Position numbers and translations under genes: made by a program | Assembly (NCBI GenBank): GCA_022567895.1 | Contig: JADFGC010000001.1 | Span: 18,980-82,979 of the forward strand | Reading direction: 5' to 3' | Length of the DNA: 64,000 nucleotides | Source: DRGT01 sp022567895 | GTDB taxonomy: Archaea > Thermoproteota > Nitrososphaeria > Nitrososphaerales > Nitrosopumilaceae | The notes under the pieces: generated by a model | Databases searched by the model: none | The model's input: the letters and a program-made list of their open reading frames with translations, nothing else | What the model was told of the DNA's origin: nothing | In this document: positions 36,044-46,124 of the stretch, piece after piece | Position numbering within the stretch: position 1 is the stretch's first letter | How the letters are laid out: each line of letters opens with the position of its first letter

Positions 36044-36853
36044 ATGCCAAAAGTTGCAATAGTACAATTCAAAGCGTCAACAAACAAGGAACAAAATCTA
36101 AAAAAAATTCTAGCATACATTGAAAAAGCATCAAAAAAGGGAGCAAAACTATGTGCATTCCCAGAATTCATGATGTTTTATACATCATCTTCTCAATCTC
36201 CAAGCAAATTAGCCAGTTTGGCTGAGACAATTAATGGAAATTTTGTCAAAACAATAGCAAAAACCGCAAAGAAAACTTCTATTCAAGTGGTAGGTACATT
36301 TTATGAAAAAAGCAAGAAAAAAAATCGTGTTTATGATTCAGCATTTCTAATTAACAAATCAGGCAAAGTTGTTTCAACATACAGAAAAATTCATCTCTAT
36401 AACGCATTAGGATTTAGCGAATCAAAAAAGATGGTAGCTGGTTCTAAAATTGCAAAGCCACAAAGAACTAGTATTGGAAAAATTGGAATGTTACTCTGTT
36501 ATGATTTGAGATTTCCAGAGATGTCTAGAACGCTTGCATCTTCTGGTTCTGAAATTTTAGTTGCACCTTCTGCATGGGTTAAAGGAGAAATGAAAGAAGA
36601 ACATTGGATAACAATTAACAAAACACGTGCAATTGAAAATGGATGTTATGTAGTTGCACCCGATCAAGTTGGAAATATTTACTGTGGTAGAAGCATTGTA
36701 GTAGATCCTTTTGGAAAAATTTTACTTGATATGAAAAAGCGTCAAGGAATTGGTTTTGTAAATATTTCATTAGATACGGTGAAGAAAATACGAAGATCTT
36801 TGCCTTTACTAAAAAACAGAAGAACAGATATCTATTCAGGCTTTAAGATTTAG
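36044..36853 (+). CDS. Carbon-nitrogen hydrolase (nitrilase superfamily, Nit1/omega-amidase-like)
   Basis: The 269-residue enzyme has the Glu-Lys-Cys triad: E41 ('AFPEFM'), K115 ('YRKIHLY') and C152 ('MLLCYDLRFPE'). The surrounding sequence is closest to the Nit/omega-amidase or deaminated-glutathione amidase branch, which repairs side products of transaminases. The substrate is not certain. The start is set by the TATA position. Its 3' end overlaps the convergent zinc-finger gene by 11 nt. Confidence 0.9.
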   Translation: MPKVAIVQFKASTNKEQNLKKILAYIEKASKKGAKLCAFPEFMMFYTSSSQSPSKLASLAETINGNFVKTIAKTAKKTSIQVVGTFYEKSKKKNRVYDSAFLINKSGKVVSTYRKIHLYNALGFSESKKMVAGSKIAKPQRTSIGKIGMLLCYDLRFPEMSRTLASSGSEILVAPSAWVKGEMKEEHWITINKTRAIENGCYVVAPDQVGNIYCGRSIVVDPFGKILLDMKKRQGIGFVNISLDTVKKIRRSLPLLKNRRTDIYSGFKI

Positions 36854-37310
36854 GCTTTCTAGTTTCACAGTTAATGTTTGCGCACTGCCTAGTCCATTTC
36901 TGTTTTCGTGAATATCTAAACAGAATGATTGGCCAGGCACAACTAGTACACTTTTGCTTTGTTGCGCGTAGTCGAGCCTTTTGAAGTAGGGGCGATGACG
37001 CTCTACAGCCATTATAATAATTTGAGCAACCTATGAAACGCTTTCCTGTTCTATTGGATCTTATTACCATTAACTGACCCAACTCACACTTTGGACATTG
37101 CACTAATCCATTTTTTGGAGAGTTTGTTCCCAGAATTATGTACTTTTTTTTCTTTGCAGACCATGAAAGATACCCGTTTGCATCAAAGTATTGATTGATT
37201 TCATTTTTGAGCAAGTCTGAAATTCTTTTTGTTGGTTTGACCACACTTCTTGTTTTAACAATCTTTCTAGTTTGAACAATCTGAATTGATCTTTGAGAAA
37301 TTTTCTTCAA
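36843..37310 (-). CDS. Topoisomerase-type zinc-finger protein
   Basis: The 155-residue protein has a basic N-terminal half and a topoisomerase I C-terminal zinc finger: 'CPKCELGQLMVIRSNRTGKR' followed by 'FIGCSNYYNGC'. A second four-cysteine set follows ('CTSCAW', 'CANINC'). These fingers bind nucleic acid. No topoisomerase catalytic domain is present, so it is a free-standing nucleic-acid-binding protein; function unknown. Confidence 0.8.
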   Translation of the reverse strand: MKKISQRSIQIVQTRKIVKTRSVVKPTKRISDLLKNEINQYFDANGYLSWSAKKKKYIILGTNSPKNGLVQCPKCELGQLMVIRSNRTGKRFIGCSNYYNGCRASSPLLQKARLRATKQKCTSCAWPIILFRYSRKQKWTRQCANINCETRKPKS

Positions 37311-37371
37311 TTTTTTTCAACCACTCAAATTACCTGTTTAATTTTTATATGGAATCCGGTCAGCAACTTTT

Positions 37372-38526
<1,155 letters not shown>

Positions 38527-38527
38527 C

Positions 38528-38893
38528 ATGTCTGCAAAACAAGAGTTTATTGATAACGTAAAATCTGGCAAAGTTCTAGCTAGAAAGTGTACAAAGTGTG
38601 GTGAACTTCATTTAGCAACAGTTTACTTTTGCAAAAAGTGTGGTAACAAAGGATTTGAAAATGCCGTACTTGATGGTGTTGGAACAATTGTCACTTTTAC
38701 CATTATCACAGTTCCACCAGCTGGCTTTGAAAAATACACTCCTTATGCCTGGGTAGTCCTCAAACTAGAGGAATCTGACTTGAGTATCTCAGGATTTATG
38801 GCTGGAATAAAGACCCCTGCTGATCTTCCAATTGGCACAAGGGTCAAAATCACTGGTTTTGATGATCGTGGAATCCTTATCGAAAAGCAGTAA
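38528..38893 (+). CDS. DUF35 zinc-ribbon/OB-fold acyl-CoA-binding partner of thiolase
   Basis: About 121 residues. A rubredoxin-like zinc ribbon (C21, C24, C35, C38) precedes an OB-fold ('GVGTIVTFTIITVPPAGFEK' and 'GTRVKITGFDDRGILIEKQ'). In archaea, DUF35 proteins bridge thiolase and HMG-CoA synthase and channel acetoacetyl-CoA. The ATG at 38528 lies 1 nt after the thiolase stop, so the pair are coupled. HMG-CoA synthase is not in the window. Confidence 0.9.
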   Translation: MSAKQEFIDNVKSGKVLARKCTKCGELHLATVYFCKKCGNKGFENAVLDGVGTIVTFTIITVPPAGFEKYTPYAWVVLKLEESDLSISGFMAGIKTPADLPIGTRVKITGFDDRGILIEKQ

Positions 38894-38964
38894 ATTAATT
38901 TAGTGCAATTATAAAAAAAAATCAAATTAGATTTTTAATTAATTAGAAAAAAATGATCTCTTAT

Positions 38965-39126
38965 ATGTCAGTTGAAATAACTTGCGGTAAGTGCAGCGAA
39001 AAGATCTCTAACATAAAAATGTTAAAGTCACTAAAAGATGTAATGAATCCTTATAATGGAAAGTGTCCTTCATGTGGACAAGCACTATCTACATCTGAGT
39101 TTGTATTAGATGTAAATAAGAACTGA
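38965..39126 (+). CDS. Small two-CxxC zinc-ribbon protein (53 aa)
   Basis: MSVEITCGKCSEKI opens a short frame with cysteine pairs C7/C10 and 'CPSCG' near residue 35, forming one zinc ribbon. A TATA (ATTTTTAATT, 38931-38940) is centred about 27 nt upstream of the start region. An in-frame ATG at 38953 would precede the transcription start. Function unknown. Confidence 0.65.
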   Translation: MSVEITCGKCSEKISNIKMLKSLKDVMNPYNGKCPSCGQALSTSEFVLDVNKN

Positions 39127-39132
39127 TCTATA

Positions 39133-39143
39133 GTTTGATCAAC
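39133..39143. promoter_or_regulatory. TTGATCAA palindrome upstream of the NrdD-like regulator
   Basis: GTTTGATCAAC contains the 8-bp palindrome TTGATCAA (39135-39142), about 17 nt upstream of a TATA (CTTATTTAGC, 39159-39168). A TGATC half-site is also at 39124. Similar sites lie before nrdJ. Confidence 0.45.
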
Positions 39144-39183
39144 AACTTATCACAAACCCTTATTTAGCTATATTTTTTTAGAC

Positions 39184-41292
39184 ATGCATATGGAACTGAG
39201 CGAGGAAGTAGAGGTACCTCACCGGGAAAGTCTACTTCATTCTACGTCAAAGCGCGTAAGAATGATCTTTTCTGTGATGGCTAGTCCAAACAGGATCGAT
39301 ATTTTGAGAATTTTGAACTCCAAAGGACCACTAACCTATTCAGAATTAAAGTCCCTTGCTGGATTCAAGTCAAAAAAAGAAAGTGGAAAATTTGCCTACC
39401 ACCTCAGAAAACTACTAAGGCAATCCCTTGTTGCCCTCAACAAATCTGAAAGACGATACACAATCACAAATCTTGGAAAACTGGTCCTTAGCTTGGCACG
39501 ACAAATTGAAGAAAGATCAATTATTGAAAGTGGAAAAATGTATGTCCGAACTTCACATGAATCAATTGAAGAATTTAATTCACATAAAATAATTCAATCA
39601 CTCGTACGTGAAGGAAGTCTTCCATTAGAGCTTGCACAAAAAATAACTGAAGAAGTAGAAAATAGAATTTACAAATATCAAACAACTTATCTTACTGGTG
39701 CACTCATCCGCGAAATGGTAAACTCTGTTCTTTTAGAACATGGTCATGAAGAATATCGAAACAAATTGGCAAGACTTGGTCTGCCTGTTTATGATGTTCA
39801 AGAAATGCTAACAAATGTAAATAATGTCGATAATGGGGCTGAAGGATTACTGTTTAAAACAGGCCAAAAGGTCTTCGCTGAACACCTACTCACGAACACC
39901 CTGCCTAAGGATGTGGCCGATTCACACCTATCAGGCGACCTCCATATCACAAACCCAGGAATCTGGTCTTTGATACCTGACACCATTTTTGTTAATGTTA
40001 AAGAATTAGTTGAAGATGGAATTGATCTTGGCGGCAAATATCTTGGAGTATCTAGGATTCCATCAATAAAAGATCTTGATGATCTTACTTCTTCACTTTC
40101 AATAATTATATTGTTGCTTTCAAAAGAAGCTTCACAAGAAGTTGTAATAGATGGACTAGCACAACTGTTATCAAAACACACAAAGAGTGTTTCAGAATTA
40201 GAACACAAACTTATAGATACATTTGCAAATGTATCTATAGCTTCAAAATATGATAAAACAACAACACAAGTTTCATTTAGACTTCAACTAGGTTCTGACA
40301 CAAAAATAGTTAACACAATTCTTTTAGCTTACAAAAATTATGTAACAATTACACCTATTCCAAAGATTGGTTTAATCATTGATCATGAAAAAGGTAAACT
40401 AACTGATGTCTCAAAAACTCTTGCAGAAATTATCATCCTTGGCGGAAAAGTAATCTTCTCAAAAGGATCTATATCAAGTATAGGTATTTCTAATCAAACT
40501 ACAAAAGCCTCTGGCTCACTCGGAATAAAATTACAGTCTATCTCAATTAACTTACCACGTCTTGCATTTGAATCAAATAAAGATGAAACTTACTTTAGAG
40601 CACGATTAGCTCTATTAATGAAACCAGCACTTGCTTCAATGGCATTAAGAAAGAAAGACATTTCTGATCTAACTAGACGTGGTCTTAATCCAGTTCTTGC
40701 AAAAAATACTCAATACATGCAACGCAATTCAATTTCACTCGTTCTAAATCTAATCGGTCTACGTGAAGCTATCTTTAACATTCTTGGTTATGAAGATAAC
40801 AAAAAAGGACGTGAAATCTTACACAAAGTTATTGAAACAGCTGTTGATATTGCAACAAAGAAAGGAAAAGAACTTGGCGAAGATGTCAAAATATGTATGA
40901 CAGAAAGTGAAGGTTCCTCAAGATTTGCATTATCAGATGGTGAAAAATATGGCAAAAACTCACTCTTAAACGCCATAGAGGGAGATTCCTATTCTGAGGG
41001 AGTTAACCTAAAAGACTCTGAAATTGGTGGTTTTACAGCCAAAAGTGAGAAAATCTCTGAATGCAACAAGATAGCCAAGATACTAAATGGAGGCCTACTG
41101 GTACGTCTACAGATAGATGATGAATCCAAGGTTGATGACATCAAGGCAGCAATTGAAAAGACTGCCCAACTTATCCCCTCATTCAAGCCTGTGAGGGAGG
41201 TAACAATCTGTGGTGAGTGTTGCTACAAAGGTGAAAAACTTACAGACAAGTGTCCCAAGTGCAAGTCACCTTACATCATACGAAATTCGTAA
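39184..41292 (+). CDS. Winged-helix/ATP-cone protein fused to catalytically dead NrdD-like domain
   Basis: A 702-residue protein. Residues 24-108 form an ArsR-type winged helix ('VMASPNRIDILRILNSKGPL', 'KFAYHLRKLLRQSLV', 'RYTITNLGKLVLSLA'). Residues 120-210 form an ATP-cone, the dATP/ATP-sensing module of ribonucleotide reductases. Residues 220-600 align by eye with anaerobic reductase NrdD ('HLSGDLHITNPGIWSLIP', 'ISINLPRLAF', 'LNLIGLREAIFNILGYED', 'TESEGSSRFALSDGEKYG'). The end is the NrdD zinc site (C676, C679, C690, C693). No cysteine occurs before residue 571, so the thiyl-radical Cys is absent, and the chain stops before any glycyl-radical loop. It cannot reduce ribonucleotides. With class II nrdJ next, a nucleotide-sensing regulator is inferred. 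An ATG at 39190 fits the promoter slightly better. Confidence 0.85.
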   Translation: MHMELSEEVEVPHRESLLHSTSKRVRMIFSVMASPNRIDILRILNSKGPLTYSELKSLAGFKSKKESGKFAYHLRKLLRQSLVALNKSERRYTITNLGKLVLSLARQIEERSIIESGKMYVRTSHESIEEFNSHKIIQSLVREGSLPLELAQKITEEVENRIYKYQTTYLTGALIREMVNSVLLEHGHEEYRNKLARLGLPVYDVQEMLTNVNNVDNGAEGLLFKTGQKVFAEHLLTNTLPKDVADSHLSGDLHITNPGIWSLIPDTIFVNVKELVEDGIDLGGKYLGVSRIPSIKDLDDLTSSLSIIILLLSKEASQEVVIDGLAQLLSKHTKSVSELEHKLIDTFANVSIASKYDKTTTQVSFRLQLGSDTKIVNTILLAYKNYVTITPIPKIGLIIDHEKGKLTDVSKTLAEIIILGGKVIFSKGSISSIGISNQTTKASGSLGIKLQSISINLPRLAFESNKDETYFRARLALLMKPALASMALRKKDISDLTRRGLNPVLAKNTQYMQRNSISLVLNLIGLREAIFNILGYEDNKKGREILHKVIETAVDIATKKGKELGEDVKICMTESEGSSRFALSDGEKYGKNSLLNAIEGDSYSEGVNLKDSEIGGFTAKSEKISECNKIAKILNGGLLVRLQIDDESKVDDIKAAIEKTAQLIPSFKPVREVTICGECCYKGEKLTDKCPKCKSPYIIRNS

Positions 41293-41304
41293 CAAGCACT
41301 CTGA

Positions 41305-41425
41305 TTTTGATCAAATCATGATCAACGTTTTGATCTTTTTCAGATCTTAATTCAAAATTTACTAAAGTCCACCAGTATGAAGTTCATAGTAGCGGTGTTA
41401 ATATTATTGAACCAAAGTTTGATCT
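41305..41425. promoter_or_regulatory. Cluster of TTGATC/GATCAA sites upstream of nrdJ
   Basis: TTTGATCAAA at 41306-41315 is a perfect 10-bp palindrome. GATCAA (41320-41325) and TTGATC (41330-41335) form an inverted repeat. TTTGATCT is at 41418-41425, after a TATA-like GTTAATATTA (41397-41406), a repressor-type position. Candidate operator for the neighbouring winged-helix protein. Confidence 0.45.
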
Positions 41426-41439
41426 AAGAGAAAAAAATT

Positions 41440-44142
41440 TTGCCACATAAGTTATATTCATTTGATTCTTACCCTTTACGGGGAGTTATAAGATTGGATA
41501 ATTCACAAATTGAAAATTCTATCGGTCAGATCCGTAAGAGAAACGGATCAGTTGATCCTTTTTATAAGGAAAAAATTTCAAATGCCATCTTCAAGGCATT
41601 AGCAGCCACATCTGAACCAGATCGTAACTTAGCAGATGATCTAGCTGAAGGAGTTGTAACAAGATTAGTTGAGCATGGATTTTCAGCATCAAGACCTCCA
41701 AGCGTTGAGGATATTCAAGATTTAGTAGAGTCTACTTTGATCGAAAAAGGCCATAGTGAGATTGCAAAGTCCTACATTTTGTATAGACATGAACGCAGAA
41801 AACTAAGAGACGAGAAAAAGAGAGTTCTAAATCTGCAAACTTTAGATCCTGTTGCCAAAAAATTTGATCTTAACTGTCTAAGAGTACTTGCATCAAGATA
41901 TCTCATTCGTAACAATAAAAACGAAATCATGGAAAGCCCAAGTCAAATGTTTGAACGAGTAGCAGTTCTTGTAGCACTAGGTGATCTGTTGCATGACAAT
42001 CAAATCTTTTCAAAAGAAGACAATCAAACACAAAACATTGAAGAAGCAAAATCTTATCTTGAAAAACTTGACAACTTTAATTACAAATTCAAAATTGGTG
42101 AATATTATCTAAACAAATGGCACTTTAGAGCTTTAATCAATGAATACATTATACTTGCAGAACACGGACAAATGAAAGTTGGTTTCAAAGAACTTTTGAC
42201 ACTGATTGCTGCCAAAAAGTTTGACAGATATGCAGAAAAAATTTCAGATTACAATAATCTAATGATGTCACAAGACTTTCTACCAAACTCACCAACGATG
42301 ATGAATGCTGGTGGTCGTCTTGGTCAACTCTCTGCATGTTTTGTTTTAGACATGCCAGATGATATGGGAAAAATAATGAAATCAACATCAGACGCTGCAC
42401 TAATTTTCAAATCTGGTGGTGGCGTTGGAATCAATTATTCTGATCTTCGTCAAGAAGGTGACATTGTAGCATCAACCTCAGGTGTAGCTTCAGGCCCTGT
42501 TTCCTTCATGAATATCATCAATACCGTGACTGAAGTAGTAAAACAGGGAGGAAAACGAAGAGGTGCAAACATGGGTATTATTGAGGCATGGCACCCAGAT
42601 GTTGAAAAATTCATCACAACCAAAACTGAACCAGGTATTTTAGAAAACTTCAATGTCAGTGTAGGAATTTGGGAAGATTTCTGGAATGCACTAGTTAACA
42701 CAGAAGACGGAAAATACATGCTTCGAAGTCCAAGAGACAAAGCTCCAATTCGTGAAATTAACGCTCATCAATTAATTGATTTGATTGCACTTTCTGCATG
42801 GAAAAGTGCAGAACCAGGATTGATCTTCTTTGATCAAATTAACAAATACAATGTTTTTGCAAAAGCAAGAGGTGGACCAATACGAGCTACGAATCCATGT
42901 GGTGAACAAAGTCTTTATCCATACGAATCATGCAACCTCGGTTCAATTAATCTGGCAAATCTTGTAAAAAGAAAAGCAGATGGAGAATACGAATTTGATT
43001 GGCAAAGATATGAAGAAATAATCAGAAAGACAACTAAATTCTTAGACAACGTTATTGATGTCAATCTTTATCCTGTCAAAGAGATTGATATTGCTTCAAA
43101 AGACTCTAGAAGAATTGGTCTAGGTGTAATGGGAGTAGCTGATCTTCTATACAAACTTAGAATTTCATACAACTCTAAAGAAGGCTATGATCTTCAATCT
43201 AAACTAGCTGAAGCCTTAACATATTACTCCATGGAAGAAAGTGTCGCGCTTGCTAAATCTAGAGGAAAGTTTTCGCTTTGCTCTAAAACAGAATTCCCAG
43301 AAGGAAAGATTCCTGTTGCTGGATATTATGAAAAATCAAAAGATCAACATTCCTATGATTGGGATGCATTAATTGAAAAAATCAAAAAATATGGAATAAG
43401 AAATGTTTTAACAACCACAGTTGCACCAACTGGTACACTATCTATGATTGCTGATTGCTCTAACGGAATGGAGCCAACATTTGCTTTAGTGTTTGAGAAA
43501 AGAGTTACAGTTGGAAGATTCTTCTACACAAATAAAATCTTTGAACAAGTTCTAAAAGAAAATGGATTGTACAGTGATGAACTATTATCAAAAATTGCAG
43601 ACAATTATGGTTCTGTTAAAGGAATTCCAGAAATTCCAGAATGGATGCAAAAAATCTTTGTCACTGCAATGGATATTCATTGGGCAGACCACCTAATGGC
43701 GCAAGCAGTTTGGCAAGAATGGATTGGAAATGCAATTGCAAAGACAATCAACATGCCTTATGATGTTACTGTAGATGATGTTAAAGCATCTTACTTGCTA
43801 GCACATGAAATGGGTCTAAAAGGAATTACAGTTTATCGTGATGGTTCAAGAAAAACCCAAGTCTTGCACATGACAAGTGAAAATACAGAAAAAACATTTG
43901 AGGTAACACCAAGTACCTTCATTACCGATTTTGTCACTAAAGAAATTTCAAACTCTTATGTTAGAACTCAGGTTGATAATGCACTACAATTCAAAGTACC
44001 TGAAGAAGCTATAGTCGGAAGTACTGCAACTAAAAAAGTAAAAGAAGAAACTCTATGTCCTACGTGTAAAAATAACCTAGTTTTTGTTGAAGGATGTAGT
44101 CTCTGTATCGGATGTGGATACAGTGGGTGTACGTCAGGATAG
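41440..44142 (+). CDS. nrdJ: Adenosylcobalamin-dependent (class II) ribonucleotide reductase
   Basis: The 900-residue enzyme makes deoxyribonucleotides without oxygen dependence, using B12. An ATP-cone covers about residues 30-122. The redox cysteines are C300 ('LSACFVL') and C498, and the thiyl-radical motif 'NPCGE' has C487 and E489; the 11-residue spacing of C487 to C498 matches class II enzymes. The C-terminal cysteine-rich tail ('CPTC', 'CSLCIGCGYSGC') delivers electrons. TTG start; a second TTG at 41494 is possible. It is the only functional ribonucleotide reductase in the window. Confidence 0.93.
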   Translation: MPHKLYSFDSYPLRGVIRLDNSQIENSIGQIRKRNGSVDPFYKEKISNAIFKALAATSEPDRNLADDLAEGVVTRLVEHGFSASRPPSVEDIQDLVESTLIEKGHSEIAKSYILYRHERRKLRDEKKRVLNLQTLDPVAKKFDLNCLRVLASRYLIRNNKNEIMESPSQMFERVAVLVALGDLLHDNQIFSKEDNQTQNIEEAKSYLEKLDNFNYKFKIGEYYLNKWHFRALINEYIILAEHGQMKVGFKELLTLIAAKKFDRYAEKISDYNNLMMSQDFLPNSPTMMNAGGRLGQLSACFVLDMPDDMGKIMKSTSDAALIFKSGGGVGINYSDLRQEGDIVASTSGVASGPVSFMNIINTVTEVVKQGGKRRGANMGIIEAWHPDVEKFITTKTEPGILENFNVSVGIWEDFWNALVNTEDGKYMLRSPRDKAPIREINAHQLIDLIALSAWKSAEPGLIFFDQINKYNVFAKARGGPIRATNPCGEQSLYPYESCNLGSINLANLVKRKADGEYEFDWQRYEEIIRKTTKFLDNVIDVNLYPVKEIDIASKDSRRIGLGVMGVADLLYKLRISYNSKEGYDLQSKLAEALTYYSMEESVALAKSRGKFSLCSKTEFPEGKIPVAGYYEKSKDQHSYDWDALIEKIKKYGIRNVLTTTVAPTGTLSMIADCSNGMEPTFALVFEKRVTVGRFFYTNKIFEQVLKENGLYSDELLSKIADNYGSVKGIPEIPEWMQKIFVTAMDIHWADHLMAQAVWQEWIGNAIAKTINMPYDVTVDDVKASYLLAHEMGLKGITVYRDGSRKTQVLHMTSENTEKTFEVTPSTFITDFVTKEISNSYVRTQVDNALQFKVPEEAIVGSTATKKVKEETLCPTCKNNLVFVEGCSLCIGCGYSGCTSG

Positions 44143-44189
44143 AAATTTCATCATAACTTTTTTACTTGGATTACTAACTGCCAACATTA

Positions 44190-45302
44190 TTGAATAGTAA
44201 AACTATTGCAGGCATTGGTGCTGGAATTGCAGTAATAATCATCGCTGTATTAATTTTTGCAATTTCTTCTACAGAACAAAATGGAATAGAACCTATGATA
44301 ACAAAAAATGAAAACATTGGTCTTGTTGTGAATGCACCAGCATCTGAGATAACCATTCAACAATTAGACGAAATCTATGAAGAAGCAGCCTCCACTGGAA
44401 TTGGTAGAAGTAATGTATACCTATTTTGGAATATGGTAGAACCTCAAAAAAGAGAGTATAATTTTCAAGAAGCCGATATTTTCATGAGCCTAAACAAAAA
44501 AAATAATCTAAAAGTGACACTATATTTCTCAATTATTAATGGAAAAACACTAGGTCCTTTTCCTGATTGGATGGGAAAACCAAAACTACATGCAGTTTTA
44601 GATGATCACATCGTAAATATTTTAGATGTTATACTATCTCGATACAACATTATTGATACTGTAATAATAGCTGGAGAAACAGATGAACACTTTAGACATG
44701 ATCAAGAACTGATCCCAGTATACAAAGAATTATTCAACAATGTTTACGACAAAATAAAAGAAAAACATCCTGATGTAAAAATTGGAAACTCTTTTTCACT
44801 AAATGGTGTGATTAACAAAGATCTTGATCATATTGTTTCTGACTTAAGCCAAGGAGATTTTGTTGCTTTCACATACTTTCCAACAGACTCGCTTAATGAA
44901 ATAGTAAAAAACCCCATTGATGAGGCAAGAGCTGACCTAGAGAAAGCGCTTGAGCTGGTACCTAACAAAAAAATATTATTTTTTGAAATCAGTTGGAGTA
45001 CTTCTGAGTTTGTTGGAGGAAATATAGCGGATCAATTAGATTTCGTGTTGACATCCTTTGATTTTTACAGAGATAATAAGGAAAAAATAGAATCTTTTAC
45101 CTGGTATAGACAGTACGACAAACCTGACGGAACATGCATTATAGATTTATCAAAAGTTGAAGGAACAGTTGGCATTGGTACAAGTGAATTTGTTGCAGAA
45201 CGACTAAGTCATTATATTTGTAATGCAGGTTTACTTGATGTAGATGGAAAACCAAAACCTGCATGGGATGAATTTAAAAAACACATTAGTCAATTGCAAT
45301 AA
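44190..45302 (+). CDS. Membrane-anchored TIM-barrel glycoside hydrolase-like protein
   Basis: The 370-residue protein has an N-terminal span (TIAGIGAGIAVIIIAVLIFA) and an outside domain with clan GH-A features: 'LFWNMVEPQKREYNFQEAD' near residue 80, a candidate acid/base Glu in 'IIAGETDEHF' (about residue 156) and a candidate nucleophile Glu in 'ILFFEISWS' (about residue 266). The spacing fits a (beta/alpha)8 glycosidase. Substrate unknown; turnover of surface glycans is one possibility. TTG start. Nep1 follows after 8 nt. Confidence 0.7.
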   Translation: MNSKTIAGIGAGIAVIIIAVLIFAISSTEQNGIEPMITKNENIGLVVNAPASEITIQQLDEIYEEAASTGIGRSNVYLFWNMVEPQKREYNFQEADIFMSLNKKNNLKVTLYFSIINGKTLGPFPDWMGKPKLHAVLDDHIVNILDVILSRYNIIDTVIIAGETDEHFRHDQELIPVYKELFNNVYDKIKEKHPDVKIGNSFSLNGVINKDLDHIVSDLSQGDFVAFTYFPTDSLNEIVKNPIDEARADLEKALELVPNKKILFFEISWSTSEFVGGNIADQLDFVLTSFDFYRDNKEKIESFTWYRQYDKPDGTCIIDLSKVEGTVGIGTSEFVAERLSHYICNAGLLDVDGKPKPAWDEFKKHISQLQ

Positions 45303-45310
45303 TCATAATC

Positions 45311-45979
45311 ATGTTATCATTAGTAATAATAGAATCTGCACTTGAATTAGTTCCTAAAACAATTCAAAATCATTCTTCTATAATTTCTCACGCAAAAAAA
45401 TTAGAAAAAAATCCATCAGATATTTTGCTAGATAATTCGTGGCATTTTGCAGCTATGAAAGGAATTGAAAATGAATTCAAACGAGGAAGACCAGACATTG
45501 TACATCTTTGCTTGCTTGAAGCATGTACCATACCACTTTATCTTGAGAACAAAATCAAAGTTTTTCTTCATACACTAGATAACAAAGTAATTTTCATTGG
45601 AGACAAAGTTAGAATTCCAAAATCATATCATAGGTTTGCTGGATTGATTGAAAAGCTATTCAAGGAAAAAATAGTAGAAAGTAATGGAGAAAAATTACTT
45701 GAATTAAAGGAAATGAATTTTTCTGAATTGTTAGATCACATTAAACCAAAAAAAGTAATTGGGTTTTCTATTGAAGGCAAACTTGAATCTTATCAAAGCA
45801 CTGCATCAAAACTTGATGATGATTCCTGTATTGTAATAGGAGGATTTCAAAAGGGTCATTTTTCAGAATTTGTTAGAAAAAAAATCGATAAGCTATTCAG
45901 TGTTGATAAAAAATCATTAGAAGCACATGTAGTTGTAGGACGAATTCTTTATGAATATGAAAAAACAATTTTTAAGTAG
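45311..45979 (+). CDS. Nep1/Emg1 16S rRNA pseudouridine N1-methyltransferase
   Basis: The 222-residue SPOUT-class methyltransferase contains the signature 'GRPDIVHLCLLEA' and 'SYHRFAGLIEKLFKE' and ends with the knotted SAM site 'IGGFQKGHFSEF'. Nep1 methylates a hypermodified pseudouridine in helix 35 of small-subunit rRNA and helps ribosome assembly. The tRNA-Gly promoter appears to overlap its stop codon. Confidence 0.92.
   Translation: MLSLVIIESALELVPKTIQNHSSIISHAKKLEKNPSDILLDNSWHFAAMKGIENEFKRGRPDIVHLCLLEACTIPLYLENKIKVFLHTLDNKVIFIGDKVRIPKSYHRFAGLIEKLFKEKIVESNGEKLLELKEMNFSELLDHIKPKKVIGFSIEGKLESYQSTASKLDDDSCIVIGGFQKGHFSEFVRKKIDKLFSVDKKSLEAHVVVGRILYEYEKTIFK
45969..45978 (+). promoter_or_regulatory. 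TATA box of tRNA-Gly inside nep1 end
   Basis: TTTTTAAGTA is centred about 29 nt before the first base of the tRNA and ends inside the nep1 stop codon. Confidence 0.4.
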
Positions 45980-46002
45980 GCTACCAAAGTTTGCTCTCTT
46001 AG

Positions 46003-46075
46003 GCGGTCATAGTATAGCCTGGTAGTACGCTGGCCTTCCAAGCCCGTTACCCGGGTTCAAATCCCGGTGACCGCA
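46003..46075 (+). tRNA. tRNA-Gly (anticodon UCC)
   Basis: A 73-nt cloverleaf: acceptor GCGGTCA/TGACCGC with discriminator A, D stem GTAT/GTAC, anticodon stem CTGGC/GCCCG, loop CTTCCAA with anticodon TCC at 46037-46039, variable TTAC, and T stem CCGGG/CCCGG with loop TTCAAAT. It reads GGA (and GGG) codons. One T-C mismatch is in the second pair of the anticodon stem. No intron; CCA is not encoded. Confidence 0.93.
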
Positions 46076-46124
46076 TCTTATTCGTTAACGAACCAAATTT
46101 GTAGGGCCAAAGTTATGTTCATGT

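Noticed and set aside
39184..41292. The 39184 protein as a working anaerobic ribonucleotide reductase.
   Set aside because: There is no cysteine in the first 570 residues and the chain ends before the glycyl-radical segment, so catalysis is not possible by the known mechanism.
41378..41428. Short frame MKFIVAVLILLNQSLI upstream of nrdJ as a leader peptide.
   Set aside because: It overlaps the TATA-like element proposed for nrdJ and has no ribosome-binding site; probably not translated.
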